Source of the DNA: Amorphoplanes friuliensis DSM 7358
GTDB lineage: Bacteria > Actinomycetota > Actinomycetes > Mycobacteriales > Micromonosporaceae
Length of the DNA: 64,000 nt
Direction: 5' to 3'
Assembly (NCBI RefSeq): GCF_000494755.1
Contig: NC_022657.1
Coordinates: 5,494,001-5,558,000, forward strand
This document shows, one piece after another, positions 1-8,120 of this stretch. Made by a program: the position numbers and the translations under genes. Each line of letters starts with the position of its first letter. Position 1 is the first letter of the stretch. Below the pieces are notes generated by a model. That model saw only the letters and a program-made list of their open reading frames with translations, searched no databases and had not been told where the DNA came from.

Positions 1-26
1 CGCTCGTTTCCTGCACAAAAACGCTG

Positions 27-896
27 TCACCCGGCCCGGCGCAGCGCCCCCGGTGTGGTCTGCAGGTAGCGCCGCATGACCCGCGTCAGATGCTCCTGGT
101 GGGAGAAGCCGCAGTGACTGGCGACCGCCGCGATCGGCATGACCCGCGCCCGCAGCAGCCGGCAGGCGGTCTCCAGCCGCAGCCGTACCAGGAACTGATG
201 GGGTGACAGCCCGGTGCCGGCCTTGAACCGCCGCGAGAAGTGACTGACACTCAGCCCCGCCACCGCGGCCATGTCGGCCAGCGGGACCGGCTCGCCGAGC
301 CGCTCCACCAGCAGCTCCCGCACCCGTGCGAGCTGCCGCGCGCTCAATCCCCCGGCCCGCGGCGACCCGGCCGGGCGTCGCACGCTGTGCCGCCGGACCA
401 GATGATCGGCGAGCAGACCGCAGAGCTCGTCGACATACGTCCGTCCCGACGGCTCCCACCCGCGCAGCGCTTGGTCGAGCGCCCGCACCAGCCGCTCCAG
501 CTCGGGGTCCGCCACACCGAGCTCCTCGGCCAGCTCCACCGCCGGACCGTCGCAGGCCGCCTGCAACGCCTCGTCGTCCAGGTAGACGTGCACGGTGGCG
601 AGGTCCCCGCCGAGCTCGACGGTCAGATCCTTCCCCGCCGGATGCACAAAAAATCCACCCGGCCCCACGGTACGCGCGGAGACGAGCCCGGCCTGCCCAC
701 GACGCACGGTGACCGGCCCGTCGAGATGCAGGATCACCAGGTGGCTGCGAGCGCCGTCAAAAGCGGCACGGTACGGCTGCTCCTGCTGCGCCGAGACATA
801 GAGGCCGGACCAGCCCAGCCCGGCACTCGTCCGCTCGGGCCTGATCCACGGCTGGCGCAGGATCCCGGTGGTGTCGAGCAGCGACAGCTCGTCCAT
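27..896 (-). CDS. AraC-family transcriptional regulator
   Basis: A 289-residue cytoplasmic DNA-binding regulator. Residues about 1-180 look like an AraC-type cupin sensor, and residues about 185-289 hold two helix-turn-helix motifs (LADMAAVAGLSVSHFSRRF and IAAVASHCGFSHQEHLTRVMRR) typical of the family C-terminus. Length matches the usual 280-300 residues. It is transcribed away from the Ser/Thr kinase gene, with about 70 bases between the two starts, so the short intergenic region must serve both. The effector ligand and the target genes are not evident. Family assignment is firm; specificity is unknown. Confidence 0.9.
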   Translation of the reverse strand: MDELSLLDTTGILRQPWIRPERTSAGLGWSGLYVSAQQEQPYRAAFDGARSHLVILHLDGPVTVRRGQAGLVSARTVGPGGFFVHPAGKDLTVELGGDLATVHVYLDDEALQAACDGPAVELAEELGVADPELERLVRALDQALRGWEPSGRTYVDELCGLLADHLVRRHSVRRPAGSPRAGGLSARQLARVRELLVERLGEPVPLADMAAVAGLSVSHFSRRFKAGTGLSPHQFLVRLRLETACRLLRARVMPIAAVASHCGFSHQEHLTRVMRRYLQTTPGALRRAG

Positions 897-967
897 CGGC
901 GCATGATAGTCCCGCGGAATGTGAGACGGGGGTGTGCTTCTCGCCCGCCGCGGGTACAGCGAGAGGC

Positions 968-2482
968 ATGACTGTCAGCCCGGTCGTCGTCAACAGCCGT
1001 TACCGGCTGGGCCGCACCCTGGGCGAAGGCGGCATGGGCCGCGTCTGGCTGGCCCGCGACGAGGTCCTCGGCCGCGACGTCGCCGTCAAGGAGATCATCC
1101 CGCCGGACGACCTGGTCGAGACCGAACACGCCAAGGTCCAGGAGCGTTCCCTGCGCGAGGCCCGGGCGGCGGCCCGGCTCAGCCACCCCAACGTCGCGCG
1201 GGTCTTCGACGTCTTCGAGGCCGACGGCCACACCTGGATCGTGATGGAGTACATCCCGTCCCGGACGCTCGCCGAGGCCATCCGCGACGACGGCCCGCTG
1301 CCACCCCGTCGGGTCGCCGAGATCGGCCTCGAGGTCCTCGCCGCCCTGGAAGCCTCCCACCAGGCCGGCGTCCGCCACCGCGACGTCAAACCCGCGAACA
1401 TCCTCCTCGGCGACGACGGCCGCGTGGTCCTCACCGACTTCGGCATCGCCGCCATCGAGGGCGACGGCATCGTCACCAGCGCCGACATGGTGGTGGGCTC
1501 CCCCCAGTTCATGTCCCCCGAACGTCTCCGCGACGGCACCGCCGCCCTCGGCTCCGACCTCTGGTCCCTGGGTGCGTCGCTCTACACGGCGGTCGAGGGC
1601 CACTCCCCGTACGAGCGGAAGTCGACGGTCGAGACCCTGACCGCGGTGGCCGTCGACGAACCCGACCCCGCACACCAGCCGGGCCCGCTGGCGCCCGTGC
1701 TCGAAGGCCTCCTCCGCAAGGACCCGGCGCAACGCATCGGCCTCCCCGAAACCCGCCGCCTTCTGCGCCGCGCGGCCTCGGTCTCCCCGGTACGCCGCCC
1801 CGGCCGCAAGGTCGCCCTGGCCGCGGCGGTGGTGGTCGCTGTCATGCTCGCCGCCGGTACGGCCGTGTGGCTGGGACGGCGCACGGAGACGACCACCGCG
1901 TCGCCTCCGCCGGCGGCGGTTGCCACGACTGCTCCGGTCGTACCGTCGCCTTCGGCCCTGTCCCCGTCCCCCACACCACCCAGCCGGACCCCCGAATCGA
2001 CCGTGACCACCACGGTGGCCGCCGGCAACACCCGCCCACCCCTCCCGAACGGCTGGCGCGACTACCGCGACCCGACCGGCTTCCGCCTCTACGTGCCAAA
2101 AGGCTGGACCCGGTCCAAGGAAGGCTCGATCGTCTACTTCCGCGACCCGGACAGCGGCACCACCCTGGGCATCGACCAGACGAACAAACCCCGGCCCAAC
2201 CCCGTCGCCGACTGGCAGGGCAAAGCCGAATACCGCGTCGGCCGCGGCGAATTCCCCGGCTACCGCGAAATCAAGATCAAAGCAGTGAAGTACTGGCAGA
2301 AAGCCGCCGACTGGGAATACACCTTCAACGGCAGCACCCGCCAGCACGTCAACAACCGCGGCGTGATCACCTCGAAGAAGCAGGCCTACGGCATCTACTG
2401 GCAGACCAGCGACTCCCGCTGGAAAGCCCAACGCCCCAAACTCGACCTCATCTTCGCCAGCTTCCGCCCCGACACGGACTGA
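968..2482 (+). CDS. Membrane-anchored Ser/Thr protein kinase with extracellular sensor-like domain
   Basis: A Hanks-type (PknB-like) kinase of 504 residues. The ATP loop GEGGMGRVWLA, the VAVKE lysine, the catalytic loop HRDVKPANILL and the DFGIA motif are all present in residues about 10-265. One transmembrane helix follows (about 281-302), then a Pro/Ser/Thr-rich linker. The C-terminal domain of about 140 residues starts near PLPNGWRDYRDPTGF and is predicted to lie outside the cell. It has no PASTA repeats, so its ligand differs from that of cell-wall-sensing PknB. The ATG at 968 was chosen because the kinase fold starts a few residues later; an in-frame start at 932 would add 12 unlikely residues. 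Divergent from the AraC-type gene. Confidence 0.92.
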   Translation: MTVSPVVVNSRYRLGRTLGEGGMGRVWLARDEVLGRDVAVKEIIPPDDLVETEHAKVQERSLREARAAARLSHPNVARVFDVFEADGHTWIVMEYIPSRTLAEAIRDDGPLPPRRVAEIGLEVLAALEASHQAGVRHRDVKPANILLGDDGRVVLTDFGIAAIEGDGIVTSADMVVGSPQFMSPERLRDGTAALGSDLWSLGASLYTAVEGHSPYERKSTVETLTAVAVDEPDPAHQPGPLAPVLEGLLRKDPAQRIGLPETRRLLRRAASVSPVRRPGRKVALAAAVVVAVMLAAGTAVWLGRRTETTTASPPPAAVATTAPVVPSPSALSPSPTPPSRTPESTVTTTVAAGNTRPPLPNGWRDYRDPTGFRLYVPKGWTRSKEGSIVYFRDPDSGTTLGIDQTNKPRPNPVADWQGKAEYRVGRGEFPGYREIKIKAVKYWQKAADWEYTFNGSTRQHVNNRGVITSKKQAYGIYWQTSDSRWKAQRPKLDLIFASFRPDTD

Positions 2483-2503
2483 GCAGCGACTGACGGCCGG
2501 TGC

Positions 2504-2992
2504 TCAAGAGGCCGGGTAGTTGTCCGGGCGACCCCACAACTTCGGCAGTGGTTCGCCCAGGCTGCCCAGTTCGTCCCGTGCCAAGTTGAGGAACTGGAGC
2601 ACCGCCGCTTCGAGCGGCGTCCGGAGGGCCCGCCATTGCTCAGCTGGGAGGCGTCCTGTTCCGGATTGCTGGCTCAAATCCCATAGCGCCTCGTCGATCG
2701 ACCGCGCCTGATTGGCAATCTCCGATGCTGCAACGACATAGACGACAGCAAGGCTGCGGTTCCAGGCCGGCCAGTCAGGTTGACCACGCTGACCGTCGTC
2801 ATCGAGTGACGCGATCCGGTGGTACACCTCGGAGTAACTACGAACCAAGTCGGCGTAGGCGGACATACGCTGATCGCGAGTCCACCTCTGACCTTCATGC
2901 CGACGAGCGACGAACCCGCCGAGGCTGCCGCCGATCAGCGCCGCGAGAACGCTGCCCGTGAGCGAGGCGACTGCAGGCCATTGGGTAGACAT
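2504..2992 (-). CDS. Hypothetical membrane-anchored protein
   Basis: A 162-residue protein of unknown function. The N-terminus carries one hydrophobic segment (VASLTGSVLAALIGGSLGGFVA, about residues 8-28), followed by a basic stretch (RRHEGQRWTRDQR) and a mostly helical cytoplasmic domain. This layout is common in small actinobacterial proteins of unknown role. The start is ATG at 2992; the reading frame continues upstream without a stop but loses sensible composition. It converges on the kinase gene with a gap of about 20 bases. Base composition is visibly less GC-rich than in its neighbours, which may hint at transfer. I do not recognise the family. Confidence 0.7.
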   Translation of the reverse strand: MSTQWPAVASLTGSVLAALIGGSLGGFVARRHEGQRWTRDQRMSAYADLVRSYSEVYHRIASLDDDGQRGQPDWPAWNRSLAVVYVVAASEIANQARSIDEALWDLSQQSGTGRLPAEQWRALRTPLEAAVLQFLNLARDELGSLGEPLPKLWGRPDNYPAS

Positions 2993-3880
2993 GCCATCAG
3001 TATCGGCGATGGCATGTCTCTCGACGGGACGAGCACGTGACTTCACCCCGCCAGGCGTTGCAGTTGGTCTTCGGTCAGTTTGACGTCGAGGGCTTGGAGG
3101 GCGGATTCGAGCTGTTCGGGAGTCCTTGGGCCGATCAGTGGGATGACCCGGGGTGTGGAGTGGAGGAGCCAGGCCAGGACCAGCTGGCCCGGTGTCACGC
3201 CGAGGTCGGCGGCCATCTCCGTCAGCAGCGCGAGCCGCGCATCGGTGTCCGGGCCGGCATAGGACTCCATAACGCCGTGGGCGGCGCGGCGGGCCGGGTC
3301 GTCGTAGATGCCTTTCAGAATCGGTGAGTAGGCGACCAGCGTCAGGTCGTCGTGCGCGGCCAGGTAGTCGAGCTGCTCGTGGCCGGTGATCGAGGCGTTG
3401 TCCGTGGCCGGGTTCGGGCGCAGGTAGCTGTGCTGCTGCTGGACCGCGACCGGCGCCGGCCAGCCGTGGCGGTCGCAGAGCTGGCGGATGCGTTCGAGGC
3501 GCCACGTGCGGACGTTGGACCAGCCCAGGTAGCGGATCTTGCCGGCGGCGACGAGGCCCGCCAGCGCCTCCAGGGTTTCGGACAGCGGGGTCGTGAGGTC
3601 GTCGACGTGGACGTAGTAGAGGTCGATGTGGTCGGTGCCGAGTCGTTGGAGGCTGGCGTCGACGGCGTGGCGGAGGGTGTCGGCGCCGGCGCCTTCGAAG
3701 GTGCGGCGGGCCAGGTTCCAGTCCGGGGTGCCGTCTGCGGACCACAGGTTCGGGGAGGGGCGTGGGAGGGCGGAGCCTTTGGTGGCGAGGAAAACCTGGT
3801 CGCGGTGGCCGCCGCGGCGCAACCAGCGGCCGAGGAGTTCCTCGCTCTCGCCGCCGCGGCTGCCGGGGCGGGCCCACCAT

Positions 3881-4060
3881 TCTTGACATCCTCTCGGCCC
3901 TAAAGGACGGAGATTCCCTCCACGCTGCGTGTGGAATACGCGGCGTCCGGGTGGGTTACCGCTTCGCCGCGCGGTGCCAGCATCGCTGCTGGTCTTACCT
4001 GCGCTCCACGGTCGTTGAAGTCCGCCTGCCCGGCGGCCTTGATATTTCTGGCGGCGTTGA
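3881..4060 (-). ncRNA. Predicted omega-RNA (reRNA) region at the tnpB 3' end
   Basis: In IS605-type elements the guide RNA comes from the 3' end of tnpB and the right end, and the host sequence just outside becomes the guide. The placement here is by analogy: the last stretch of tnpB plus the 20 bases up to the inferred right end. If so, the guide would begin at about 3880 and read into the aldo/keto reductase remnant (TGGGCCCGCC...). The 5' limit is not visible from sequence. Confidence 0.4.
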
Positions 4061-5156
4061 CGTCCCGGTCGTGGTGACTGCCGCACGGGCAGTCCCACGC
4101 TCGCACGTCGAGTGCCATCTTGTCGTTGATCCGGCCGCAATCGGAGCACTTCCGGGTGGACGGGAAGAACCGGTCCACCCGGCCGAAGGTCCGCCCGTAC
4201 CGCGCCGCCTTGTACTCCAACATGGCGGTGAAGCCGGCCCAGCCGGCGTCGTGCACGGACTTCGCCAGCCTTGTCCGGCCCAGACCGACCACGCACAGAT
4301 CCTCGACGTACACCGCTTGGTTCTCGCGGATCAACGTCGTGGACAGCTGGTGCTGCCAGTCCCGCCGGGTGTCGGCCACCCGGGCGTGCGCCCTGGCGAC
4401 CTTCACGACGGCCTTCCTCCGGTTCTGACTCCCGCGCTGCTTGCGCGAGAGCGCCTGCTGCAACCGCTTGAGCTTGCGCGCGGCGCGGCGCAGGAACTTC
4501 GGTGCGGCCACCTTCGTGCCGCCCGAGAGCACCGCGAAGTGGGTCAGTCCCAGATCGATACCGACCTCGGATTCGACCGGCGGCAACGCCTCGTCGGTGC
4601 TCTTCACGACGAACGAGGCGAAATACCGGCCGGCAGCATCCTTGATCACAGCCACCGACGACGGGTCCGAGGGCAGCGTCCGGGACCAGCGCACCGCGAG
4701 GTCGCCGATCTTCGGCAGCCGCAGGCGGCCGTTGTCGAGCACCTTGAACCGGGAGTTCCTGGTGAAGCGGATCGCCTGCCGGTTTTCCTTACGTGACCGG
4801 TACCGCGGCGGTGCGACCTTGCGGCCTTTGCGCTTGCCGGTGATCGAGGCGAAGAAGTTGCGGTACGCCACGTTCAGGTCCGCGAGGGCCTGCTGGAGCA
4901 CGACCGACGACACCTCGCCCAGCCACGCCCGTTCCGGGGTGGCTTTGGCTTCGGTGATCAGCCGCCGCGACAGCTCGCCGTCCGAGACGTACTTCCCGCC
5001 GTTCTCCCGCGCCGTCTGCCGCAAACGCAACCCGTCGTTGAACACCACCCGAGCGCACCCGAACGACCGAGCCAGCGCCTTCCGCTGAGCGGTGTCCGGG
5101 TAGAGCCGGAAGTTGTAACGGAGCTGCACGAGAAGCACCGTACCGGGTTGGTTCAT
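3900..5156 (-). CDS. tnpB: TnpB, RNA-guided RuvC-type nuclease of the IS605 element
   Basis: A 418-residue TnpB. The three RuvC acidic residues are in place: Asp in VGIDLGLTHFAVL (about residue 201), Glu in VYVEDLCVVG (about 285) and Asp in HDRDVNAARNI (about 365). The zinc finger reads CSDCGR ... WDCPCG, the CxxC/CxC form common in actinobacterial copies. TnpB proteins are OMEGA nucleases that use an RNA from the element's right end to cut DNA next to a target motif and help keep the element. The coding end (..VEGISVL) runs to within 20 bases of the element end, so the guide-RNA scaffold must overlap it. An alternative GTG start at 5129 (VQLRYNFRLYPD) fits the family better. No frameshift is seen. 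Confidence 0.9.
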   Translation of the reverse strand: MNQPGTVLLVQLRYNFRLYPDTAQRKALARSFGCARVVFNDGLRLRQTARENGGKYVSDGELSRRLITEAKATPERAWLGEVSSVVLQQALADLNVAYRNFFASITGKRKGRKVAPPRYRSRKENRQAIRFTRNSRFKVLDNGRLRLPKIGDLAVRWSRTLPSDPSSVAVIKDAAGRYFASFVVKSTDEALPPVESEVGIDLGLTHFAVLSGGTKVAAPKFLRRAARKLKRLQQALSRKQRGSQNRRKAVVKVARAHARVADTRRDWQHQLSTTLIRENQAVYVEDLCVVGLGRTRLAKSVHDAGWAGFTAMLEYKAARYGRTFGRVDRFFPSTRKCSDCGRINDKMALDVRAWDCPCGSHHDRDVNAARNIKAAGQADFNDRGAQVRPAAMLAPRGEAVTHPDAAYSTRSVEGISVL

Positions 5157-5570
5157 GACTGAACTTGAAGGCATCCGCACTGGTAGGCGCTGTGTTTTTG
5201 CTCTGCACGCTCATCTGGTCTTCGTGACGAAGTTCCGGCACCGGGTGTTCGGCGACCGGCACCTCGCCCGGATAAGGGAAATCATGCGGGCAGTGTGCGC
5301 GGACTTCGAGACCGAGCTGGTTGAGTTCAACGGCGAGAACAACCACGTCCACCTGCTGGTCAACTTTCCGCCCAAGGCCGCCCCGGCGAAGCTCGTCAAC
5401 AACCTCAAGGGCGTTTCGTCGCGCCGCCTGCGGCAGGAGTTCCCGGACTCGTGCGGCACTACTACCGGACCAACAAGCTCTGGTCGGGCTCGTACTTCGC
5501 GGGCTCCGCCGGCGGGGCACCGCTAAATGTCGTGCGTCAGTACATCGAGCAGCAGAACCGACCGGTCTAA
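5155..5570 (+). pseudogene. tnpA: TnpA, Y1 HUH transposase, frameshifted
   Basis: Residues 1-98 match the Y1 single-strand transposase: CVFALHAHLVFVTKFRHRVF, then the metal-binding HUH motif in NNHVHLLV (about 64-66). After EFPD near 5448 the frame is lost; the open frame runs to 5526 with unrelated residues. The proper continuation (RHYYRTNKLWSGSYFAGS ... VVRQYIEQQNRPV, stop at 5568-5570) is in the next frame. Restoring one C at about 5448 gives a complete protein. The catalytic tyrosine (in QYIEQQ) lies after the shift, so the product should be inactive unless ribosomes slip or the base is a sequencing error. Confidence 0.88.
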
Positions 5571-5571
5571 G

Positions 5572-5601
5572 GCGCGCTCGGGCCTGGCGGCCCTCCCGCG
5601 C
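5572..5601. repeat. Imperfect hairpin at the tnpA-side end of the IS element
   Basis: Immediately after the tnpA stop the sequence can fold as CGCG-nnn-GGGCC-loop-GGCCC-nnn-CGCG. Subterminal imperfect hairpins of this kind are what Y1 transposases recognise at IS200/IS605 ends. Confidence 0.6.
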
Positions 5602-5698
5602 AAGGGCACCCAGGGCGAGACGGCTGACCTGCTGTCCGGTGGTGCCGAGTTCGATCGTCTGCATGGTCTCGACGCTAGGACCTGGAGCGCGCACCAGG

Positions 5699-6904
5699 TC
5701 AACAGCGGAGGCGGCCCGCTTTTCCCTTGGCCTCCAGGACGTGCACGGCGGCGTCGGTGACCCGGGCCTCGAACGCCGGGGACTTCTGGGCGGCTTCGAT
5801 CAGTGCGGACGTCATCGGCGCCGCGTCTTCGGGGCGGATGCTCAGGGTCATGTCGCCGCCGGCGCGGACGAAGCGCACCGCGCGCTCCCCCGCCGGCACC
5901 GACTCGGCGGCGTCAGCGGCGCCGAGGTCGTCGGACATGACCAGGCCGCGGTACCCGAGGCGGTCGCGGAGGAGACCCGTGATGATCGGCTCGGAGAACG
6001 CCGCGATGTTCTTCGGGTCCAGGCGCGGATAGGACGCCGAGGAGATCATCACTCCGGCCGAGCCGGCCTCGATGCCTGCCTCGAACGGTTTCAGGTACGG
6101 GTCGTCGACGGTCGCCGTACGGTCGACGGCCTTGGTCGAGGTGTCGGTGTTGGCGCGGACGCGGCCCAGGCCCGGGAAGTGCTTGAGGATGGTCAGCACA
6201 CCCTCACCCTGAGAGGCCGGCACCACGGTACGGATGGACGCCGCGACCTTGTCGGGGTCGGAGCCGTACTGCCGGCGGAACGCCCCGATGGGCGGGTTGG
6301 CCGTGCCGATGTTCGCGGGGACCGTGTCGGCGACCGGTGCGAGGTTGACCGTGATTCCGATGCCGGAGAGCCGATCGGCGTTGGCGCGGACCGTGTCACG
6401 CAGTTTGGCGGGCGACCCCGCGCCGAGCCTCTGCGCCGACGGGATCAGCGGGAAGTCGCGCCCCTTGAGGGTCTGCACGCTGCCGCCCTCCTGATCGAGC
6501 GCGACCAGCAGCGGCACCGTGGCGGCACCCTGCAGCGCCGTGATGTCGGCCCGCAGCGACGCGGCGGACCGGGTGCTGCGGCCGGCCAGGAACACGCCGC
6601 CCAGGTGGTAGCGCTTCACCTCGCCGCTGAGGTCACGCGGGCTGTCCACGGGCGTACCGATCATGAGCAGTTGACCGGCCCGTTCCTCCAGGGAGAGACC
6701 CTCGGCGGTCGCCCGGGCGCAACTCAAAGACGGAGTGGGCGACGGGACCAAAGAGGGAACGGCCGACGAGACAGAGGCCGATGAGGCGGCGCCGAGCGGG
6801 ACCGCCGCCGGTGGACTGTCGTCCGTGGCCGATCTGATCACCAGCGTCGCCGCCACGACCGCCACCACAGCGCCTGCACTCCACCCCAGCACATTTTTCC
6901 TCAT
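5699..6904 (-). CDS. Glycoside hydrolase family 3 beta-N-acetylhexosaminidase (NagZ-like), exported or membrane-anchored
   Basis: A 401-residue GH3 enzyme. Residues 1-22 form a hydrophobic N-terminal signal or anchor (LGWSAGAVVAVVAATLVI), followed by a Ser/Pro-rich linker. The catalytic barrel carries the NagZ-type motifs VALDQEGGSVQTL, KHFPGLG and MSDDLGA; the Asp in SDD is the family nucleophile, and the KHFPG histidine region is the NagZ acid/base loop. The family removes N-acetylglucosamine from muropeptides or chitin oligomers. The start at ATG 6904 excludes an 85-residue upstream extension without homology. It lies next to an LPMO and an SGNH hydrolase, so a role in amino-sugar polymer turnover outside the cell is plausible. 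The substrate is inferred. Confidence 0.9.
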   Translation of the reverse strand: MRKNVLGWSAGAVVAVVAATLVIRSATDDSPPAAVPLGAASSASVSSAVPSLVPSPTPSLSCARATAEGLSLEERAGQLLMIGTPVDSPRDLSGEVKRYHLGGVFLAGRSTRSAASLRADITALQGAATVPLLVALDQEGGSVQTLKGRDFPLIPSAQRLGAGSPAKLRDTVRANADRLSGIGITVNLAPVADTVPANIGTANPPIGAFRRQYGSDPDKVAASIRTVVPASQGEGVLTILKHFPGLGRVRANTDTSTKAVDRTATVDDPYLKPFEAGIEAGSAGVMISSASYPRLDPKNIAAFSEPIITGLLRDRLGYRGLVMSDDLGAADAAESVPAGERAVRFVRAGGDMTLSIRPEDAAPMTSALIEAAQKSPAFEARVTDAAVHVLEAKGKAGRLRC

Positions 6905-6990
6905 CGGCGCCCACGCTAGCGGGTTACGGGCAGAGCGCTGGAAACACCATTGACACATTGATACCCGTCTGTCTTCCTGGACGAGGTACG

Positions 6991-7000
6991 ACAACGTTGT
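6991..7000. promoter_or_regulatory. Perfect 10-bp palindrome upstream of the SGNH hydrolase gene
   Basis: ACAACGTTGT lies 13 bases before the ATG at 7014, just ahead of the ribosome-binding site (GGGAGG at 7003-7008). Its position suits an operator, but the palindrome is short and could be chance. Confidence 0.3.
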
Positions 7001-7013
7001 CAGGGAGGCTTTG

Positions 7014-8117
7014 ATGAGGTCAGGAACTTGGCGCACCATGGGCACCGCGATCCTCGGGTTGCTGCTCGTCCTCGGCCTGCCGGCACCGGCGCGGGCGGCC
7101 GAGTCGAACGGCGGGGTCCGGATCATGCCGCTGGGCGCGTCCATCACCGACGGTTTCAACGTGCCCGGCGGCTACCGGATCAAGCTGTGGGAGCTGCTGA
7201 CCGGCGCTGGACACAAGATCGACTTTGTGGGGTCGGCGGCCAACGGGCCGGCGAGCCTCGGTGACCACGACCACGAGGGTCACTCCGGGTGGCGGATCGA
7301 CCAGATCGACGCCAATGTGGCCGGGTGGCTGCGGGCGTACGCACCCCGCACGATCCTGGTCCACCTGGGCACCAACGACGTCAACCAGAACTACGACCTC
7401 CCGAACGCCCCGGCCCGCCTCGGCGCGCTGATCGACAAGATCCGGGCCAACGCGCCGACGGTCGAGCTCTTCATCTCGACGCTCGCACCGGAGACCGACC
7501 CGGTGCTGGAGAGCCGCATCCAGGACTTCAACGCCGCGATCCCCGGCATCGTGGCGCAGAAGGGCCCGCTCACCCACCTGGTCGACATTCACGCGGTGCT
7601 GACCACGGCCGACATCGCGGACGGCACCCACCCGACCGCAGCCGGTTACGACAAGATGGGCGCCCGCTGGTTCAGCGCCCTGCAGGCGACCCCGTCCGCC
7701 CTGAACGCCCAGGTCGTACCGCCGGTCGGCGTCACCGTCGCGGTCGCCAGCCCGCTGTCCGGGCGCTGCCTGGACGTGCCCGGCACCAGCACCACCAACG
7801 GCACGCAGCTGCACATCTACGACTGCCTCGGCAGCACGATCCAGCGCTGGACCCGGTCGGCCGCCGGTGAGCTGCGCGTCTACGGCGACCGCTGCCTCGA
7901 CATCAACGGCAACGGCACCGCGGACGGCACCAAGGCTCAGATCTGGACCTGCAACGGCACGACCGCACAGCGGTTCACGTTCCAGCCGGACGGCACCATC
8001 GTCGGCGCCGGCTCCGGTAAGTGCCTGGACGTGACCGCGAGCGGCACCACCGACGGCACGCTCGTGCAGCTCTACACCTGCAACGGGACGGCCGCGCAGC
8101 GGTGGTCGGTGCGCTGA
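7014..8117 (+). CDS. Secreted SGNH/GDSL hydrolase with C-terminal ricin-type lectin domain
   Basis: A 367-residue secreted protein. The signal peptide spans residues 1-about 27 (cleavage near ARA-AES). The SGNH esterase domain follows: block I MPLGASITDG with the nucleophile Ser, GTNDVNQNY in block III, and DGTHPTAAGY with the catalytic Asp/His. From about residue 245 a ricin B-type beta-trefoil follows, with QxW-like marks IQRW, AQRF and AQRW. SGNH enzymes with lectin domains commonly deacetylate plant polysaccharides. The ATG at 7014 has a good RBS; a TTG sits one codon earlier. It is divergent from the GH3 gene. Confidence 0.9.
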   Translation: MRSGTWRTMGTAILGLLLVLGLPAPARAAESNGGVRIMPLGASITDGFNVPGGYRIKLWELLTGAGHKIDFVGSAANGPASLGDHDHEGHSGWRIDQIDANVAGWLRAYAPRTILVHLGTNDVNQNYDLPNAPARLGALIDKIRANAPTVELFISTLAPETDPVLESRIQDFNAAIPGIVAQKGPLTHLVDIHAVLTTADIADGTHPTAAGYDKMGARWFSALQATPSALNAQVVPPVGVTVAVASPLSGRCLDVPGTSTTNGTQLHIYDCLGSTIQRWTRSAAGELRVYGDRCLDINGNGTADGTKAQIWTCNGTTAQRFTFQPDGTIVGAGSGKCLDVTASGTTDGTLVQLYTCNGTAAQRWSVR

Positions 8118-8120
8118 CGG

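Larger units (their letters stand above)
3882..5604. mobile_element. IS200/IS605-family insertion sequence (divergent tnpA/tnpB)
   Basis: The element has the IS605 layout: tnpB on the minus strand, tnpA on the plus strand, starts touching at a CATG at 5154-5157. The tnpA-side end carries an imperfect hairpin (about 5572-5601) with arms GGGCC/GGCCC and flanking CGCG. The tnpB-side end finishes on the minus strand with GGGCCGAGAGGATGTCAAG. It interrupts an aldo/keto reductase gene. IS200/IS605 elements make no target duplication, so the boundaries (good to about 5-10 bases) are inferred from where reductase homology stops. With tnpA broken, the element probably cannot move by itself. Confidence 0.85.
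3043..5664 (-). pseudogene. Aldo/keto reductase gene split by an IS200/IS605 element
   Basis: The N-terminus (ATG at 5664, MQTIELGTTGQQVSRLALGA) lies at 5605-5664. The rest of the enzyme resumes near 3880 (WWARPGSRGGESEELLG) and runs to 3043. The retained part shows AKR features: GTDHIDLYYVHVDD, KIRYLGWSNV, and a C-terminal segment with VIPLIGPRTPEQLESAL. Between the halves lies the 1.7-kb element. By comparison with the usual family spacing, roughly 35 codons that should carry the catalytic Asp/Tyr region (FIDTA..Y) are missing, so insertion came with a deletion or later decay. No active NADPH-dependent reductase can be made from this locus. Exact junctions are estimated. Confidence 0.85.

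Noticed and set aside
934..2493. Long open frame overlapping the Ser/Thr kinase in another frame
   Set aside because: Arg/Pro-rich composition typical of a shifted frame in GC-rich coding DNA; the kinase frame has all catalytic motifs.
6950..6980. Sigma-70-like promoter (TTGACA) before the SGNH hydrolase gene
   Set aside because: TTGACA is present at 6950-6955 but no acceptable -10 box lies 16-18 bases downstream.
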